A model generated the notes under the pieces. It was not told where the DNA came from. It ran no database searches and saw nothing but the letters and a program-made list of their open reading frames with translations. 64,000 nt of DNA from positions 3,596,001-3,660,000 of the forward strand of contig NZ_CP146022.1 in assembly GCF_036967205.1 (NCBI RefSeq), written 5' to 3'. The translations under genes were made by a program, and so were the position numbers. Below are positions 38,919 to 49,367 of this stretch, piece after piece; position 1 is the stretch's first letter; each line of letters begins with the position of its first letter. The stretch comes from Streptomyces sp. Q6 (GTDB lineage: Bacteria > Actinomycetota > Actinomycetes > Streptomycetales > Streptomycetaceae).

Positions 38919-39260
38919 GTGCCGAAGACGCCCAAGACACCCGAGACGCCGGACGTGCGCGTTCCGAAACTGGTCGGCCTGATGGCGGTCGACGCACGCC
39001 AGGCCGCCCATGAGCACGGGGTGCTCATCGCCGCGGCCGACCGGCGCGACTTCCACCGGGTCACCGTGGACTACGTGGTGCGCCAGTACCCGGACCCGGG
39101 CGTCGAGGTGCCCAGGGACGCCGTGATCACCGTGTGGTTCGACCTCGGTGAGGGCGAGGGCGGTGGGGGCGTGCGCGTGCCCCGCGAGCCGGGCCCGCGG
39201 GGCGGTGGGTTGCGCCGTGAACTGGCGGAGCCCGTCGAGCCGTTCAGTCCGTGTCCGTGA
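38919..39260 (+). CDS. Single PASTA-domain protein
   Basis: A 113-residue protein with one PASTA domain at about 14-75 (VPKLVGLMAVDARQAAHEHG, then VRQYPDPGVEVPRDAVITVWF). There is no signal peptide or membrane segment, so it is probably cytoplasmic, unlike typical PASTA kinases and penicillin-binding proteins. Start is the GTG at 38919, 8 bp after GGGGG; a GTG at 38910 is an alternative. Its 3' end overlaps the convergent zinc-ribbon gene by 17 bp. Confidence 0.75.
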   Translation: MPKTPKTPETPDVRVPKLVGLMAVDARQAAHEHGVLIAAADRRDFHRVTVDYVVRQYPDPGVEVPRDAVITVWFDLGEGEGGGGVRVPREPGPRGGGLRRELAEPVEPFSPCP

Positions 39261-41735
39261 GCCGCCAGGTGTCGAGCGCGACCCGGTGCATCTGCTGGGA
39301 CCGGCCCCACACGTCCTCCCGCGCCGACAGCAGGATGGCGTACTCGGTGCCGTCCGCGGCGATGTAGGCCTGGTCGATGCCGTGGATGGTCTGCCCGGCC
39401 TCGTTCTCGTACGTGTACTCCCACAGCGCCCCCGTGCGGCCCTGGAAGGTGTTCCGCTCCAGGCGCAGCCGCTGGTAGCCGCTCTTCTTCTTGTCGGCCT
39501 GAAGGTGCTTCTCCATGGCGAGGAAGTTGTCGTACGAGGTGTAGTCCGCGGCCGGGATGACGCCGACGAGGAAGTGCTCCTGGCCGGTGCTGCCCGCGTA
39601 CGTGATCTGGCTGTCGTTCTCGATGCCCTGCCGGTCCCACTGCTCGGGCACGGCGAACGAGAAGCCCTTCTCGTCGAAGACCTGGTGGTAGCCGGCCGGG
39701 ATGTCCGGCATGTCGGTGGGCTCTGCGGACGCGGAGGCGGACGCCGGGTCGGACGCGGCGTCCGGGCTCGCGCTCGGGGTGGGCGTCGGTGACGTCCCGG
39801 CGGACGGCTTCGTGGTCTGCGCGGCGACCGGCCGGCCGCCCTCGCCGTCGTCCTTGCCGCCGTCCCCGTCGTCCTGGAGCAGGAGCACACCGGCCGCGGC
39901 GCCGCCGCCGATCACGAAGGCGCCCGCGAGGGTGCCGACCCAGATACCGACGCGCCGCTTCGACCGCGGCGGGGGCCCTGCGGGCGGCGTGAGGTGGACG
40001 GTGTGCGGATCCACGGTGTGGGGATCGACGGGGTGCGGATCGTACGGTGACGGCGGCTGATGCGGGTGCTGCGGTTGCTGCGGTTGCTGTTCGTGAGGCT
40101 GCTGGAACCGGTCGGCGGGCGGCGGCTGGTACGGGGTGAACCGGTCGCCGGGCGGCGGCAGTTGGCCGGAGTACGCGGCCGCCTGGCCGGGTGCCTGCCC
40201 CGGGACCTGACCCGGCGTCGGCGGCATCGGCGGCATCCCGGTCCCCGCACCCGTGCCTGCCCCCGCCACCTGCGCCAGGTACGGCCCGACGAACGCCGCG
40301 CCCCCGATCCACAGCAGCCCGAAGAGCAGCGCGTCCGGGACGCTCAGGCCCACATCGACCTGCCCCGAGCCGCTGCTCGAACTGCCGAAGAAGTCGAAGC
40401 CGCCCGTGTAGTCGACGCCCAGACCGCCCACCCCGGCGAGCAGCAGGAACAGGCCGAAGAAGAGCCCCGCGGACAGGAGTTGCTCGCGCCGGTCGAGCGA
40501 GCGGCGGGCGATGAGCACGCCGGCGGTCAGCGCGCAGACGAGGCCGAGGGCGAGCGCGTAGGCGACGGCGCCCGAGCCGAGTTCGTCGCCGAGCCGGGAC
40601 AGGCCGAACGACTCGCGCTCGTACCCGCCCCCGCCGAACGAGGACGTGCCGCGCGCCTCCATCTGGAGCGGGGCGCCCCAGCTCAGGCCGAGCACGCCGA
40701 GCGCGAGGTTGGGCAGCAGCATCAGGAACGCGCCGAGCGCCGCGGCGGCCGAGCCGTCGAACTCGGAGGAGTCCGCGACGTCGGCGGCGCTGTTGCCGCC
40801 GTCCTCGCCGAAGAGCGCGAGCCCGAGGTAGCCGAGGACCGCCGCGATGAGCAGCACCCAGCCCATGGCGCGCACGGCCGTACCGAAGGCCCGTACCGTC
40901 ATCCGCACCCCGGGCCTGGCCTCGGCCACCCGGTACCGCAGGTCGTCCGCGTGCAGCACTCCCCCGGCCACGGCGAGGGTGAGCAGCAGCGTCCACAGGG
41001 CGGTGAGGAACGGCGTGGTGGACAGGTCGACGCCCTCGATCCCGGGCTGTGCGATCAGGGCGAGCAGCAGCGTCGCACCGGTCACCAGGAGGGCGACGCG
41101 CACGGCCGCTTCGAGCCCGGCGGTGGCGCCGTCGGGCGCGCCGGGCACGACCCGCGCGTACAGCCGGCCGCGCAGCATCCGTACGCCGACGACGAGCAGC
41201 ACGATCCACAGCACCGTCACGAGGAGCGGGACGAGCGAGATCGACGCGGTGCCGGACGTCCCCGCCTCGTATCCGCCGTCGTACAGGGAGGAGTCGGAGG
41301 ACGACGCGGCGCCCGACACCTCCAGGCCGCCACCGACCCCCTGGAGCAGGGCGGCGAGCGCGATGCGCATGCGGTCCGTGAAGCCGACGACGACATCGTC
41401 GGAGTCCTGGCCGTAGGAGGGGACGGCGAACGCGAAGGCGCTCACGAGCAGGAACCCGACCGGCCACAGCGCGGCCTGCGCGGCCCCGGCCCAGTCGCCG
41501 CGCAGCGCCCGTCCGAAGAACTGCCCGACGGCCGAGGGCTGAGCGGGGCCCGGGCGTAGGCGGGTGGGGGCGGCGGAGGCGGCGGCTGCATCGCCGCGGC
41601 GGCGGGTGCGACGGCAGGGACGGGTGGGGTGGCCGGGGCGGGCGGGGCCGCAGGGGAGCGTTCCTGCCCGCATCTCATGCAGAAGAGGGCCTCATCAGGA
41701 GCCTCGGCTCCACAGTGCGGGCAGTTCGACGCCAT
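39244..41735 (-). pseudogene. Zinc-ribbon multi-span membrane protein, frameshifted
   Basis: Two frames make one protein. Frame 1 (41735 to about 41550) encodes MASNCPHCGAEAPDEALFCM RCG, a CxxC...CxxC zinc ribbon, then a poly-Pro stretch. Frame 2 (about 41550 to 39244) has no start of its own and encodes about 770 residues: roughly ten membrane segments, an Ala/Pro/Gln/His-rich linker, another span near the AFVIGGGAAAGVLLL stretch, and a soluble C-terminal domain from GYHQVFDEKGFSFAVP. Adding one base in the G/C runs at 41545-41554 restores an 830-residue frame. Either a sequencing error or a true pseudogene. Function unknown. Confidence 0.8.
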
Positions 41736-41767
41736 CAGGGGGCTCCGTGATGCTCCGGGGACGGTCG

Positions 41768-41794
41768 GGTGACCCGCCGTCACCGGCGGTCACC
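41768..41794 (-). terminator. Terminator after the menaquinone methyltransferase gene
   Basis: GGTGACCCGCCG (41768-41779) pairs with CGGCGGTCACC (41784-41794) with one bulge and a 4-nt loop, about 65 nt beyond the stop on the minus strand and just upstream of the zinc-ribbon gene. Confidence 0.6.
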
Positions 41795-41860
41795 ACGTAC
41801 TCAACGGACACATCTTTCCCGCAGCCCGGTTCCCGTCAACTGCAATATGGGGCAAGGGAC

Positions 41861-42550
41861 TTACTTGACGCCCCGGTGCAGCGCGACGATGCCGCCGGTC
41901 AGGTCGCGCCAGGCCACCTTCCGCCAGCCCGCGCCCTGGAGGCGGGTGGCGAGCTCCGGCTGTGTGGGCCAGGCGCGGATCGACTCGGCGAGGTAGACGT
42001 ACGCGTCGGGGTTCGAGGAGACGGCGCGCGCGACCGGCGGCAGCGCCCGCATCAGGTACTCGGTGTAGACGGTGCGGAACGGCGCCCACGTCGGGTGGCT
42101 GAACTCGCAGATGACGACGCGGCCGCCCGGCTTGGTGACGCGGTACAGCTCACGCAGCGCCTGGTCGGTGTCCTGGATGTTGCGCAGCCCGAAGGAGATG
42201 GTGACGGCGTCGAACGAGTCGTCGCGGAACGGCAGCTTCGTGCCGTCGCCCGCCGTGAACGGCATCCAGGGGTGGCGCTTCTTGCCGACGCGCAGCATGC
42301 CGAGGGAGAAGTCGCAGGGCACGACGTACGCGCCGGCCCGCACGAACGGCTGCGAGGACGTGGCGGTCCCGGCGGCGAGGTCGAGCACCTTCTGCGCGGG
42401 CCGGGCGTCGACCGCCTTGGCGACCTCCTTGCGCCACAGCCGTGCCTGCCCGAGGGAGAGCACGTCGTTGGTGAGGTCGTACTTCTCCGCGACGTCGTCG
42501 AACATCGAGGCGACTTCGTGCGGCTGCTTGTCCAGGGAGGCTCGGGTCAC
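41861..42550 (-). CDS. menG: Demethylmenaquinone methyltransferase
   Basis: A 229-residue SAM-dependent C-methyltransferase of the UbiE/MenG family, which adds the ring methyl in the last step of menaquinone synthesis. [27 protein letters not shown] is recognised from its ends [13 protein letters not shown] and [20 protein letters not shown] is the SAM site; [25 protein letters not shown] is the diagnostic UbiE block (SFGLRNI, RVTKPGG). Near mqn genes, the polyprenyl synthase and nuo. Confidence 0.93.
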   Translation of the reverse strand: MTRASLDKQPHEVASMFDDVAEKYDLTNDVLSLGQARLWRKEVAKAVDARPAQKVLDLAAGTATSSQPFVRAGAYVVPCDFSLGMLRVGKKRHPWMPFTAGDGTKLPFRDDSFDAVTISFGLRNIQDTDQALRELYRVTKPGGRVVICEFSHPTWAPFRTVYTEYLMRALPPVARAVSSNPDAYVYLAESIRAWPTQPELATRLQGAGWRKVAWRDLTGGIVALHRGVK

Positions 42551-42580
42551 CCGCCCATTGTGGCAGTGCCCCTCCCCGCG

Positions 42581-43941
42581 TCAGCGTCGGAGGGCCTCCG
42601 CGGGTTCGACGCGGGCGGCGCGCCACGCCGGGTAGAGGCCCGCGAGGACACCGGTGACCAGGCCGATCAGCGGGGCGGAGGCCACCGTCGCCGGGTGCAC
42701 GACCGGCGTCCAGCCGCGGGCGAGCGCCACGCCGAGCACGGTCAGGGTGCCCAGGCTCGTGCCGACCAGGCCGCCGAGGGTGCCCAGCGCCCCCGACTCG
42801 GCGAGGAACTGCGCGGTGATGTGCCGCCCGCGGGCGCCGAGGGCACGCCGCAGGCCGATCTCGCCGGTGCGTTCCAGGACGGCGACGAGCGTGGTGTTGG
42901 CGATCCCGACGGCGCCGATGACCAGGCAGATCCCGGCGAGCAGCAGGAAGAGCTGGTTGAGGTCGGAGGTGATGTTCGAGCGCAGGGTGCGCGGGTCGGG
43001 CGGCGGTGTGGCCTTGAGGTACTCGGGGTGGTCGGGGCGCAGGGCGGTCGGCGCCTCGTGGGCCACCTGCCGGGCGGCGCCGAGCCGGGTGGAGACCAGC
43101 ATCTGGGCCTCCTGCGGGTCGGGCGGGCCCCAGATCCGTTCGGCGACGGTACGCGGGACGACGACGGAGAGCAGCAGGTCGGCCTTGCGGTCGACGTCCG
43201 CGACGACGCCGACGACGGTGAACGGCTCGTCGCCGATGAACACCGCCGGGTGCGTCTCCAGGGTCGTGATGCCGAGCCGGGCCGCGACGCCCTCGCCGAT
43301 CACCGCGACCGGCTCCCCGGTGGCGGCGAGGTAGTCGTCGTACACCTTGCCCTGGGCGAGGGTGGGGCGGGCCGCGCGCAGCACCCCGGGGGAGGCCGCG
43401 ACGACGGAGATCTCCTGACCGCCGTCCGTCCCGCCGGAGCCGCTGTCGGCGACGGGCGCGGAGCGGACGGTGACGCCGTCGTCGGGGCGTAGGGTCCAGA
43501 ACACCCCGGCCGCCTCGACCCCGTTGACCTTCCGCATCCGGCGGTCGGCGTCGGCCGGGAAGACGGGGCCGGCGAGCGCGGCGTCGTCGGCACCGGCCTC
43601 CTCGACGCTCACCTCGGTGGCCGTGAGCGCGTTGAACCGGGAGTCGATCTGCGAGGACGTGGTCGCGGTCAGGCCGAGGATCGCGACGAACGTGCCGACG
43701 CCGAGGACCGTGCCGAGCGCGGTCAGGGCCGAGCGGGCGGGTCGCTGGAGGACACCGGCCCCGGCCTCGGAGAGCAGGTCCCTGGGGCGCAGCACGGAGC
43801 GCTCCACGGCGGCGGAGGCCCTCGGCCGTCGCCCGCGCCGCAGCGGGTTCCTCGGACCGTGCGGCCCGCGGTGGGCGCGCCCCACGAGAGGGCTCCTGTG
43901 GCGGTGGATCAGGCGGTTCATGAGGCTGTTCATACGGCGGT

Positions 43942-43945
<4 letters not shown>
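42581..43945 (-). CDS. MacB/FtsX-type ABC transporter permease
   Basis: A 454-residue permease. An Arg/His-rich N-terminus (about 1-50) precedes the first span (ALTALGTVLGVGTFVAILGL), then a MacB-like extracytoplasmic domain of about 230 residues, then three spans with the FtsX block (IGAVGIANTTLVAVLERTGEIGLRRALGA, cited by its ends). It lacks its own ATPase domain; that is the upstream gene, which it overlaps by 4 bp (ATGA at 43945). Part of a tripartite-like operon. Confidence 0.92.
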
Positions 43946-44687
<742 letters not shown>

Positions 44688-44691
<4 letters not shown>

Positions 44692-46259
44692 CGGACGTCC
44701 TCCGCCCCGTCGCCTTCGCCGTCCGCCGCTCCCCCGCCGCTCCCCTTGGCGTTCGCGCCGTCGGACGTGACGCCGGTGACGACCTTGTCGCCCTTCTTCA
44801 GGGTCGCGCCGCCGGTCGGGGTGACGGCGACGAAGCCGTCGCCGACCGTGCCGGGTTCGACCTCCACCTGCCGCCGGGCACCGCCGGAGGTGAGGACGGT
44901 GACGGTGGTGCGGCCGTCGGCGCCCGCCGTGATCGCGGTGATGGGCACGACCAGCGCCTTGCCGTCGGTCGTCGCGGCCTGCACGGCGAGGCGTACGTCC
45001 TGCCCGGCGAGTTTGGCGTCGAGGGGCCGGTCGGGAGTCACCTCGAGGAGGTAACCGCTCTCCCCCGTCCGGGAGTTGCCGCCGTCCTGGTTGTCGCCCT
45101 GGCCGCCCGTCGCGGTGCCGGAACCGCCGGTGTCCTGCCCCTGCGCGGAGAGCGTGTCGGCGACGGACGTGACCTTCGCACGGGCGCTGATTCCGGTGAG
45201 CTCCGAGTGGATCTCCACCTTCTGCCCCTTGCGCACGAGCCCTTTCTGGTGCTCCTGGAGGTACGCCTGGACGATCAGGCGGCCGGCGGAGACCGTCATC
45301 ACGGCCCCGGTGACCTGCGCGCCGACCTTGCCCTGCACCGCGTCGACGCGGGCCGGGAAGCCCTGAAGGAACACGACCTCGCCGGCGGGCAGTTTGGGGC
45401 CCGCGGCCGCCTCCGCCTTGGCGAGTTCGGTGCGGGCGGTCGCCAGGTCCTCCTTGGCGCGCTCCAGTTGACGCCCGGAGTCGCCGCCGCTCGCCTCCTC
45501 GCCCGCCGCGGAGTCGCCACCGCCCCGGCCGCCGGCCCGCGCGTCCTCGACGGCCCGCTGCGCGCCGGTCACCGCGTCCCTGGCCGACTTGAGGCCCGCG
45601 CCGTCGTCGTCCAGGGCGGGCAGCGGGTCGTAGCCGAGGGAGGCATAGAACGCGGTGAGCGCGGTCTTCGTCCCGGCCCCGAACGTGCCGAGCGCGTCGC
45701 CGCCCGTCCCGTGCCCGAGGCCGCGCAGCGCTTCCTGGAGCTGCCGTACGTCGCCGCCGGTCGCGCCGGGCTTGAGGTCGCGGTAGACCGGGACCCGGCC
45801 GGGGAGCGCGATCACGGGCCGCCCCGACACTTCGAGGAGCACCTGTCCCGCCCGGACGGTGTCGCCCACACCGACGCCCACCTTGGTGACCACCGGGGCG
45901 CCCGATCCCTCGCCGCCGGAGATCTGCGGGGCGACCTGCACCGACTGGCCGGCCGTGACCTGCCCGCGGGTGATCACCGTGGAGGCGAGGACCCGGTACT
46001 CCACGTCGGCGGTCAGCACGCTGGGGGCGGGCGGCCGCGCGTCGGCGGCCGCCTGCGACGGCGACTTGATCAGCGTGGCCGCGCCGACCCCGCCGCCGGC
46101 CAGCACCACGGCGCCCACGACGAGGCCCGTCACCCAGCGCCGCCGCCGGGACAGCCGGCCGCCGGGCGCCGCGCCACCGTCGGCGCCGGACCCGCTCCCG
46201 CTCTCGGCACCCCCGGCGCTCTCGTCGGCGATGCCCGCGTCGCCCTCGCCGTCGCCCAT
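44688..46259 (-). CDS. Membrane-fusion (HlyD/MacA-like) adaptor with peptidoglycan-binding domain
   Basis: A 523-residue protein (547 if the in-frame GTG at 46331 is used; that start is 3 bp after the upstream stop). A cytoplasmic acidic N-terminus is followed by a membrane anchor at about 47-67. Then a beta-barrel/lipoyl-like region, a PG_binding_1 domain near 140-185 (GGDVRQLQEALRGLGHG), an Ala/Glu-rich helical segment and a C-terminal barrel. This layout is typical of actinobacterial adaptors that link an exporter to the cell wall. Operon with ATPase, permease and lipoprotein. Confidence 0.88.
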
Positions 46260-46334
46260 CTCCACCACCACGCCTCGCAGTTCCTTCGTTCGGTCGGCCG
46301 GAACCGGACGCCGGCCGGTCCGGGTGCGCACGGT

Positions 46335-46892
46335 TCAGCCGCCGATCTTGCCGCCGCCGTTGGACCCGGACTTGCCGCCGCACTTCTGGAGCGCCGCGAC
46401 CAGCTTCGGGTCTCCCTTGAGGGACTTGGCGAGGTCCTCGGTCACCGGGATCTCGCCCGTCTTCGGGTCGGGGTCCGGATAGTCGGGGAAGCCCTCGCCG
46501 CGTACACACGCGCTCGCCTTGCGCGCCTTGGCGAGCCGCTGGGCGGAGACCGCTCCGTCGCCGCCGCCCCCGGCCGTCGCGGGCAGCTTGTCCACGCACT
46601 TCTGCTCCGCCCCCTTCAGCGTCGCGGCGCTCACATGGTCCTTGTCGACCTGCCGTACGCCCTCGGACGTCGTCGTGAGCTTCACCCCGGCTGCCGCGAG
46701 GCAGTCCAAATAGGCGGCCTGGTCCGTGTCCTGGGTCTCGGCAGGGCTCGGGGCGTCCTGGTCGTCGGCGGCGACCGTCGACTTCCCGCCGGCCCCGGCC
46801 TCGTCGTCACCGCCCCCGGCGCAGCCGGCGCTCAGCAGGGCGGCGACGAAGAGGGCCGAAGCCAGCCTGGCGGTACGGGTCATGGCACGCAT
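46335..46892 (-). CDS. Lipoprotein, first gene of the MacAB-like operon
   Basis: A 185-residue exported protein with lipobox LLSAGC at about residues 17-22; the Cys would be lipidated. The mature part contains four other Cys residues (YLDCLAA, EQKCVDK, ASACVRGEGFPDYPDPDP, LQKCGGK), a pattern shared with several actinobacterial extracellular proteins. ATG at 46892 is preceded by AGGAGC. The adaptor gene begins within 3-75 bp, so it belongs to the same transcript. Function unknown; perhaps a substrate-handling or sensing partner of the exporter. Confidence 0.85.
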   Translation of the reverse strand: MRAMTRTARLASALFVAALLSAGCAGGGDDEAGAGGKSTVAADDQDAPSPAETQDTDQAAYLDCLAAAGVKLTTTSEGVRQVDKDHVSAATLKGAEQKCVDKLPATAGGGGDGAVSAQRLAKARKASACVRGEGFPDYPDPDPKTGEIPVTEDLAKSLKGDPKLVAALQKCGGKSGSNGGGKIGG

Positions 46893-47077
46893 GGGGGCTC
46901 CTGGGGCAGGCCGGGCCGAGGACAGGCCGGCGGGGGAACGAAGAGGTCGGCGCGGGGCGCGCTCTCGGCCGGCACCTCGGCCCGTGAGTCCGTACACCCC
47001 GCCAACTCGCCTGCGGAGCAGGGACGTTCACCGCACAGGCGGCCGTTCTCCGCACGCCGAAACTAGCCCCGCCACCC

Positions 47078-47119
47078 GGCGCCGTCTACTGCCCCGAAGG
47101 CCAGTAGACGCCCGGCGCC
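47078..47119. promoter_or_regulatory. Large palindrome upstream of a secreted-protein gene
   Basis: GGCGCC plus GTCTACTG (47078-47091) pair with CAGTAGAC (47102-47109) and, after a 4-nt bulge, GGCGCC (47114-47119). Situated in the 297-bp divergent gap, 70 bp before the ATG at 47190. As DNA it could be an operator; as RNA it would be a stable leader hairpin. Confidence 0.5.
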
Positions 47120-47189
47120 CGCTCGGCTTGGCTTCGAACGAACGCGTTCACAGGTACCTCAGGAAGCACAAGAGAACAGGGAATCCAGC

Positions 47190-47621
47190 ATGTTGAAGTC
47201 CACATTCGGCCGCCGCGCCGCCACCCTCGCGCTCGCCGTGACCGCTCTGACCGGTGCCGGTCTGGCGACCGCGGGCAGCGCCTTCGCGGTGTACGCGCCG
47301 AAGGACGGCTACCTCGACGGTGGCGAGTTCGGCCTGTACTACAACTCCGACCAGGGCGGCTGCGTCTTCGACCTGTACTCCTCGGACACGAACTTCAGCG
47401 GGGACTACTTCAAGGCGTTCGTCGGCTCCTGCAACGGCCAGGGCCAGTCGACGAACAACAACACCGCCTCGTACCACAACAACGACACCTACCGCTGGTA
47501 CGTGTACACCGGCAGCGACGCCACGGGTTCCGAGGGCAACCTGCCGGCCGGCTACGTCGGCAACGCGTCCAGCACCTTCAAGAACACGATCACCTCGGCG
47601 TACCCCTTCGACGCCAACTGA
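47190..47621 (+). CDS. Small secreted protein, possible peptidase-inhibitor-like fold
   Basis: A 143-residue protein with an N-terminal signal peptide (basic FGRRAATLALAV, cleavage near GSAFA-V at about 31). The mature chain has only two Cys (GGCVFDLY, GSCNGQ), likely one disulfide, and many Asn, Tyr and Gly residues; it resembles, without clear motifs, the inhibitor I36-type small secreted proteins of Streptomyces. Stands alone with its own palindrome upstream and a strong terminator downstream. Function unknown. Confidence 0.8.
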   Translation: MLKSTFGRRAATLALAVTALTGAGLATAGSAFAVYAPKDGYLDGGEFGLYYNSDQGGCVFDLYSSDTNFSGDYFKAFVGSCNGQGQSTNNNTASYHNNDTYRWYVYTGSDATGSEGNLPAGYVGNASSTFKNTITSAYPFDAN

Positions 47622-47676
47622 CCGGTCCCGTAAGGCCGGCCGTCTGAACCACCCGGGGTGACACCCGACGCACCAG

Positions 47677-47713
47677 CCGCTGTCCTGCCCGTTGGAGCCG
47701 GGCAGGACAGCGG
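47677..47713 (+). terminator. Hairpin terminator after the small secreted protein
   Basis: 15-bp perfect stem CCGCTGTCCTGCCCG (47677-47691) / CGGGCAGGACAGCGG (47699-47713), 7-nt loop, about 55 nt after the stop. Confidence 0.85.
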
Positions 47714-47788
47714 TTCGCGCACACTACCGCCCGGCCGGGGCCACCCCGATACCGCTGTTCTCCCGTTCCCCCGATACAAGGACGCCCC

Positions 47789-48769
47789 ATGCCCGCACCC
47801 TCCGGACGCCTCCTCCTCGCCCGCCTCACGGCCGTCGCCGCCGTCCTGGCGCTGTCCGGCTGCGCCGCCTCGCAGAGCGACTCGGGGGACGACGGCAAGG
47901 GCGAGCCGCCGCTCGGGAAGGTGCGCGAGCTCACCGAGACCGCGGGGCTCGTCTTCCCGCTCGACGCGTACGAGCGCTCGGCCACCGAGATCCGCCAGCT
48001 CGACGCCGCGCAGAACGTCCTCGTCACGAAGTGCATGAAGCGCTACGGCTTCGACTACGCCGCCCCGGCACCCGCGGCCACCGCCAAGTCCCAGCCAAAC
48101 GCGAAGATTTTCGGCCTCGTTGACGCCGGTGACGCGGCGCGCTACGGCTACGCCGAGCCCCCGCGCAGCGGCGGGACACCGCAGAAGCGGCCCGCCTCGC
48201 AGTTGGGCGCGACGGGCGAGCAGGTGCTGACGGGACCGGACGGGAAGAAGGGCGACGGCAGCGCCCGGGGCGGCAAGGTCCCGATGAGCCTGGCCGATTC
48301 CCGGGCGAAGAAGAGCGGTTTCGTGGTGAACGGCAAGGACGTTCCCGTCGGGGGTTGCTCGCGGGAAGCGTTCCTCGATCTGTACGCCCCCAAGGCGGAC
48401 GCTGTCGACGTGATGTACGTCTTCAACCTCCGGGCGGAGGCCGAGTCCCGCGCGCTCAGCGACTCCCGCGTGAAGAAGGCCACCAAGGCCTGGTCCGGCT
48501 GCATGGCGAAGGCCGGCTACACCACCGCCGACCCGGCGTCGGTCACCCGGGACCTCGGCATCGCGGACGACGCGCGGAACACGCCCAAGGCGATCGCGGC
48601 AGCAAAGGCAGACGTGCGCTGCAAGGCCGACGTGAATTATTCGGGAATTCGTTTCGCGGTGCAGAGTGCCTATCAGAAACGCCTTCTCGACAAGAATGGC
48701 GAGACGCTGGAACTCCTCAGGAAGCAGTCGCAGGACCGACTGCGCAGGGCGGCCGAACTGACCGCCTGA
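47789..48769 (+). CDS. Lipoprotein, function unknown
   Basis: A 326-residue exported protein with lipobox ALSGC near residue 25-29 after a hydrophobic leader. The mature part has paired Cys segments (TKCMKRYGFDY, GGCSREAFLD, WSGCMAKAGY, DVRCKAD), again suggesting disulfides. ATG at 47789 follows AAGGA. The last ~60 codons (from about 48620) use noticeably more A/T at third positions than the rest. Same strand as the LuxR-like gene 110 bp downstream. Confidence 0.85.
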   Translation: MPAPSGRLLLARLTAVAAVLALSGCAASQSDSGDDGKGEPPLGKVRELTETAGLVFPLDAYERSATEIRQLDAAQNVLVTKCMKRYGFDYAAPAPAATAKSQPNAKIFGLVDAGDAARYGYAEPPRSGGTPQKRPASQLGATGEQVLTGPDGKKGDGSARGGKVPMSLADSRAKKSGFVVNGKDVPVGGCSREAFLDLYAPKADAVDVMYVFNLRAEAESRALSDSRVKKATKAWSGCMAKAGYTTADPASVTRDLGIADDARNTPKAIAAAKADVRCKADVNYSGIRFAVQSAYQKRLLDKNGETLELLRKQSQDRLRRAAELTA

Positions 48770-48828
48770 GGACTGGCAAAACTATCCGGACCATCCCCTT
48801 CCGGTGACCCGCAGAGGCGGTCGGCGGC

Positions 48829-48850
48829 GGAATCCCCCGTGCTAGATTCC
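48829..48850 (+). promoter_or_regulatory. Candidate promoter/operator of the LuxR-like regulator
   Basis: GGAATC (48829-48834) and GATTCC (48845-48850) form an inverted repeat around a 10-bp centre; TAGATT (48843-48848) inside it is a plausible -10. No clear -35 hexamer was seen. Confidence 0.35.
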
Positions 48851-48880
48851 CGTCGCCAAACCAAGACCCGGGGGGGGATC

Positions 48881-49273
48881 TTGTCACTCAGCTGCATTAT
48901 CTGTGCTGGTCATGGCAGCGCCGATGGGCCGGATGCACTATCCGACGCGAGCCCTGCCACAGCTCTCATCGTCGCTCCCGACTTAACGCTGACACCGACG
49001 GAAGAGCGCGTTCTCGCGACGCTGTACTGCGCTCCGTCGAACATGGAGATCGCCGCGCTTCTGCATATGGCGCCGCGGACGGTGAAATTCCATATCACCA
49101 ATCTACGGGCCAAGATCGGCGGCCTGAGCAGGCTCGGCCTGTGCCTTCTGTCCGCCATGAACCGGCAGGGCATCCCGTCGGTCTGCCTCTCCTGCGCAGA
49201 CGCCTTCGCAAAGCCGCGAGGTCTCGACGGTGACGTCTCCGCTGTTCCCGTGTCGTGCGACAGCCCCGGATGA
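48881..49273 (+). CDS. LuxR/GerE-type regulator with two CxxC motifs and a TTA codon
   Basis: A 130-residue protein starting at TTG 48881, just after GGGGGGGA at 48871-48878 (a GTG at 48839 in frame is the alternative). A LuxR-type helix-turn-helix spans about 36-82 (LTPTEERVLATLYCAPSNME, then PRTVKFHITNLRAKIG). CIIC at residues 5-8 and CLSC at 102-105 flank it and could bind metal or act as a redox switch. Codon 35 (48983-48985) is TTA, the codon needing bldA tRNA, so expression may be tied to development. No receiver domain. Base composition is lower in GC than neighbours. Confidence 0.8.
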   Translation: MSLSCIICAGHGSADGPDALSDASPATALIVAPDLTLTPTEERVLATLYCAPSNMEIAALLHMAPRTVKFHITNLRAKIGGLSRLGLCLLSAMNRQGIPSVCLSCADAFAKPRGLDGDVSAVPVSCDSPG

Positions 49274-49284
49274 GCCCGTCGCGG

Positions 49285-49321
49285 GCCGCCGGAAATTCGA
49301 CTTCAACCTTTCCGGGGCGGC
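49285..49321 (+). terminator. Hairpin after the LuxR-like gene
   Basis: GCCGCCGGAAA (49285-49295) pairs with TTTCCGGGGCGGC (49309-49321) with a 2-nt bulge; loop of 13 nt; 12 nt after the stop. Confidence 0.55.
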
Positions 49322-49367
49322 GGCGCTCTGAAGAGTGTGGAAGCCGAACACGGGAGAGCGCGCAGCG

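Noticed and set aside
41545-41554. Programmed -1 ribosomal frameshifting in the zinc-ribbon gene
   Set aside because: No X XXY YYZ slippery heptamer is in the correct phase, and the same kind of lesion recurs in three unrelated genes.
41442-41783. A separate small zinc-ribbon protein gene
   Set aside because: Its tail after the poly-Pro stretch is out of frame with the following membrane protein, which has no start of its own; one frameshifted gene explains both.
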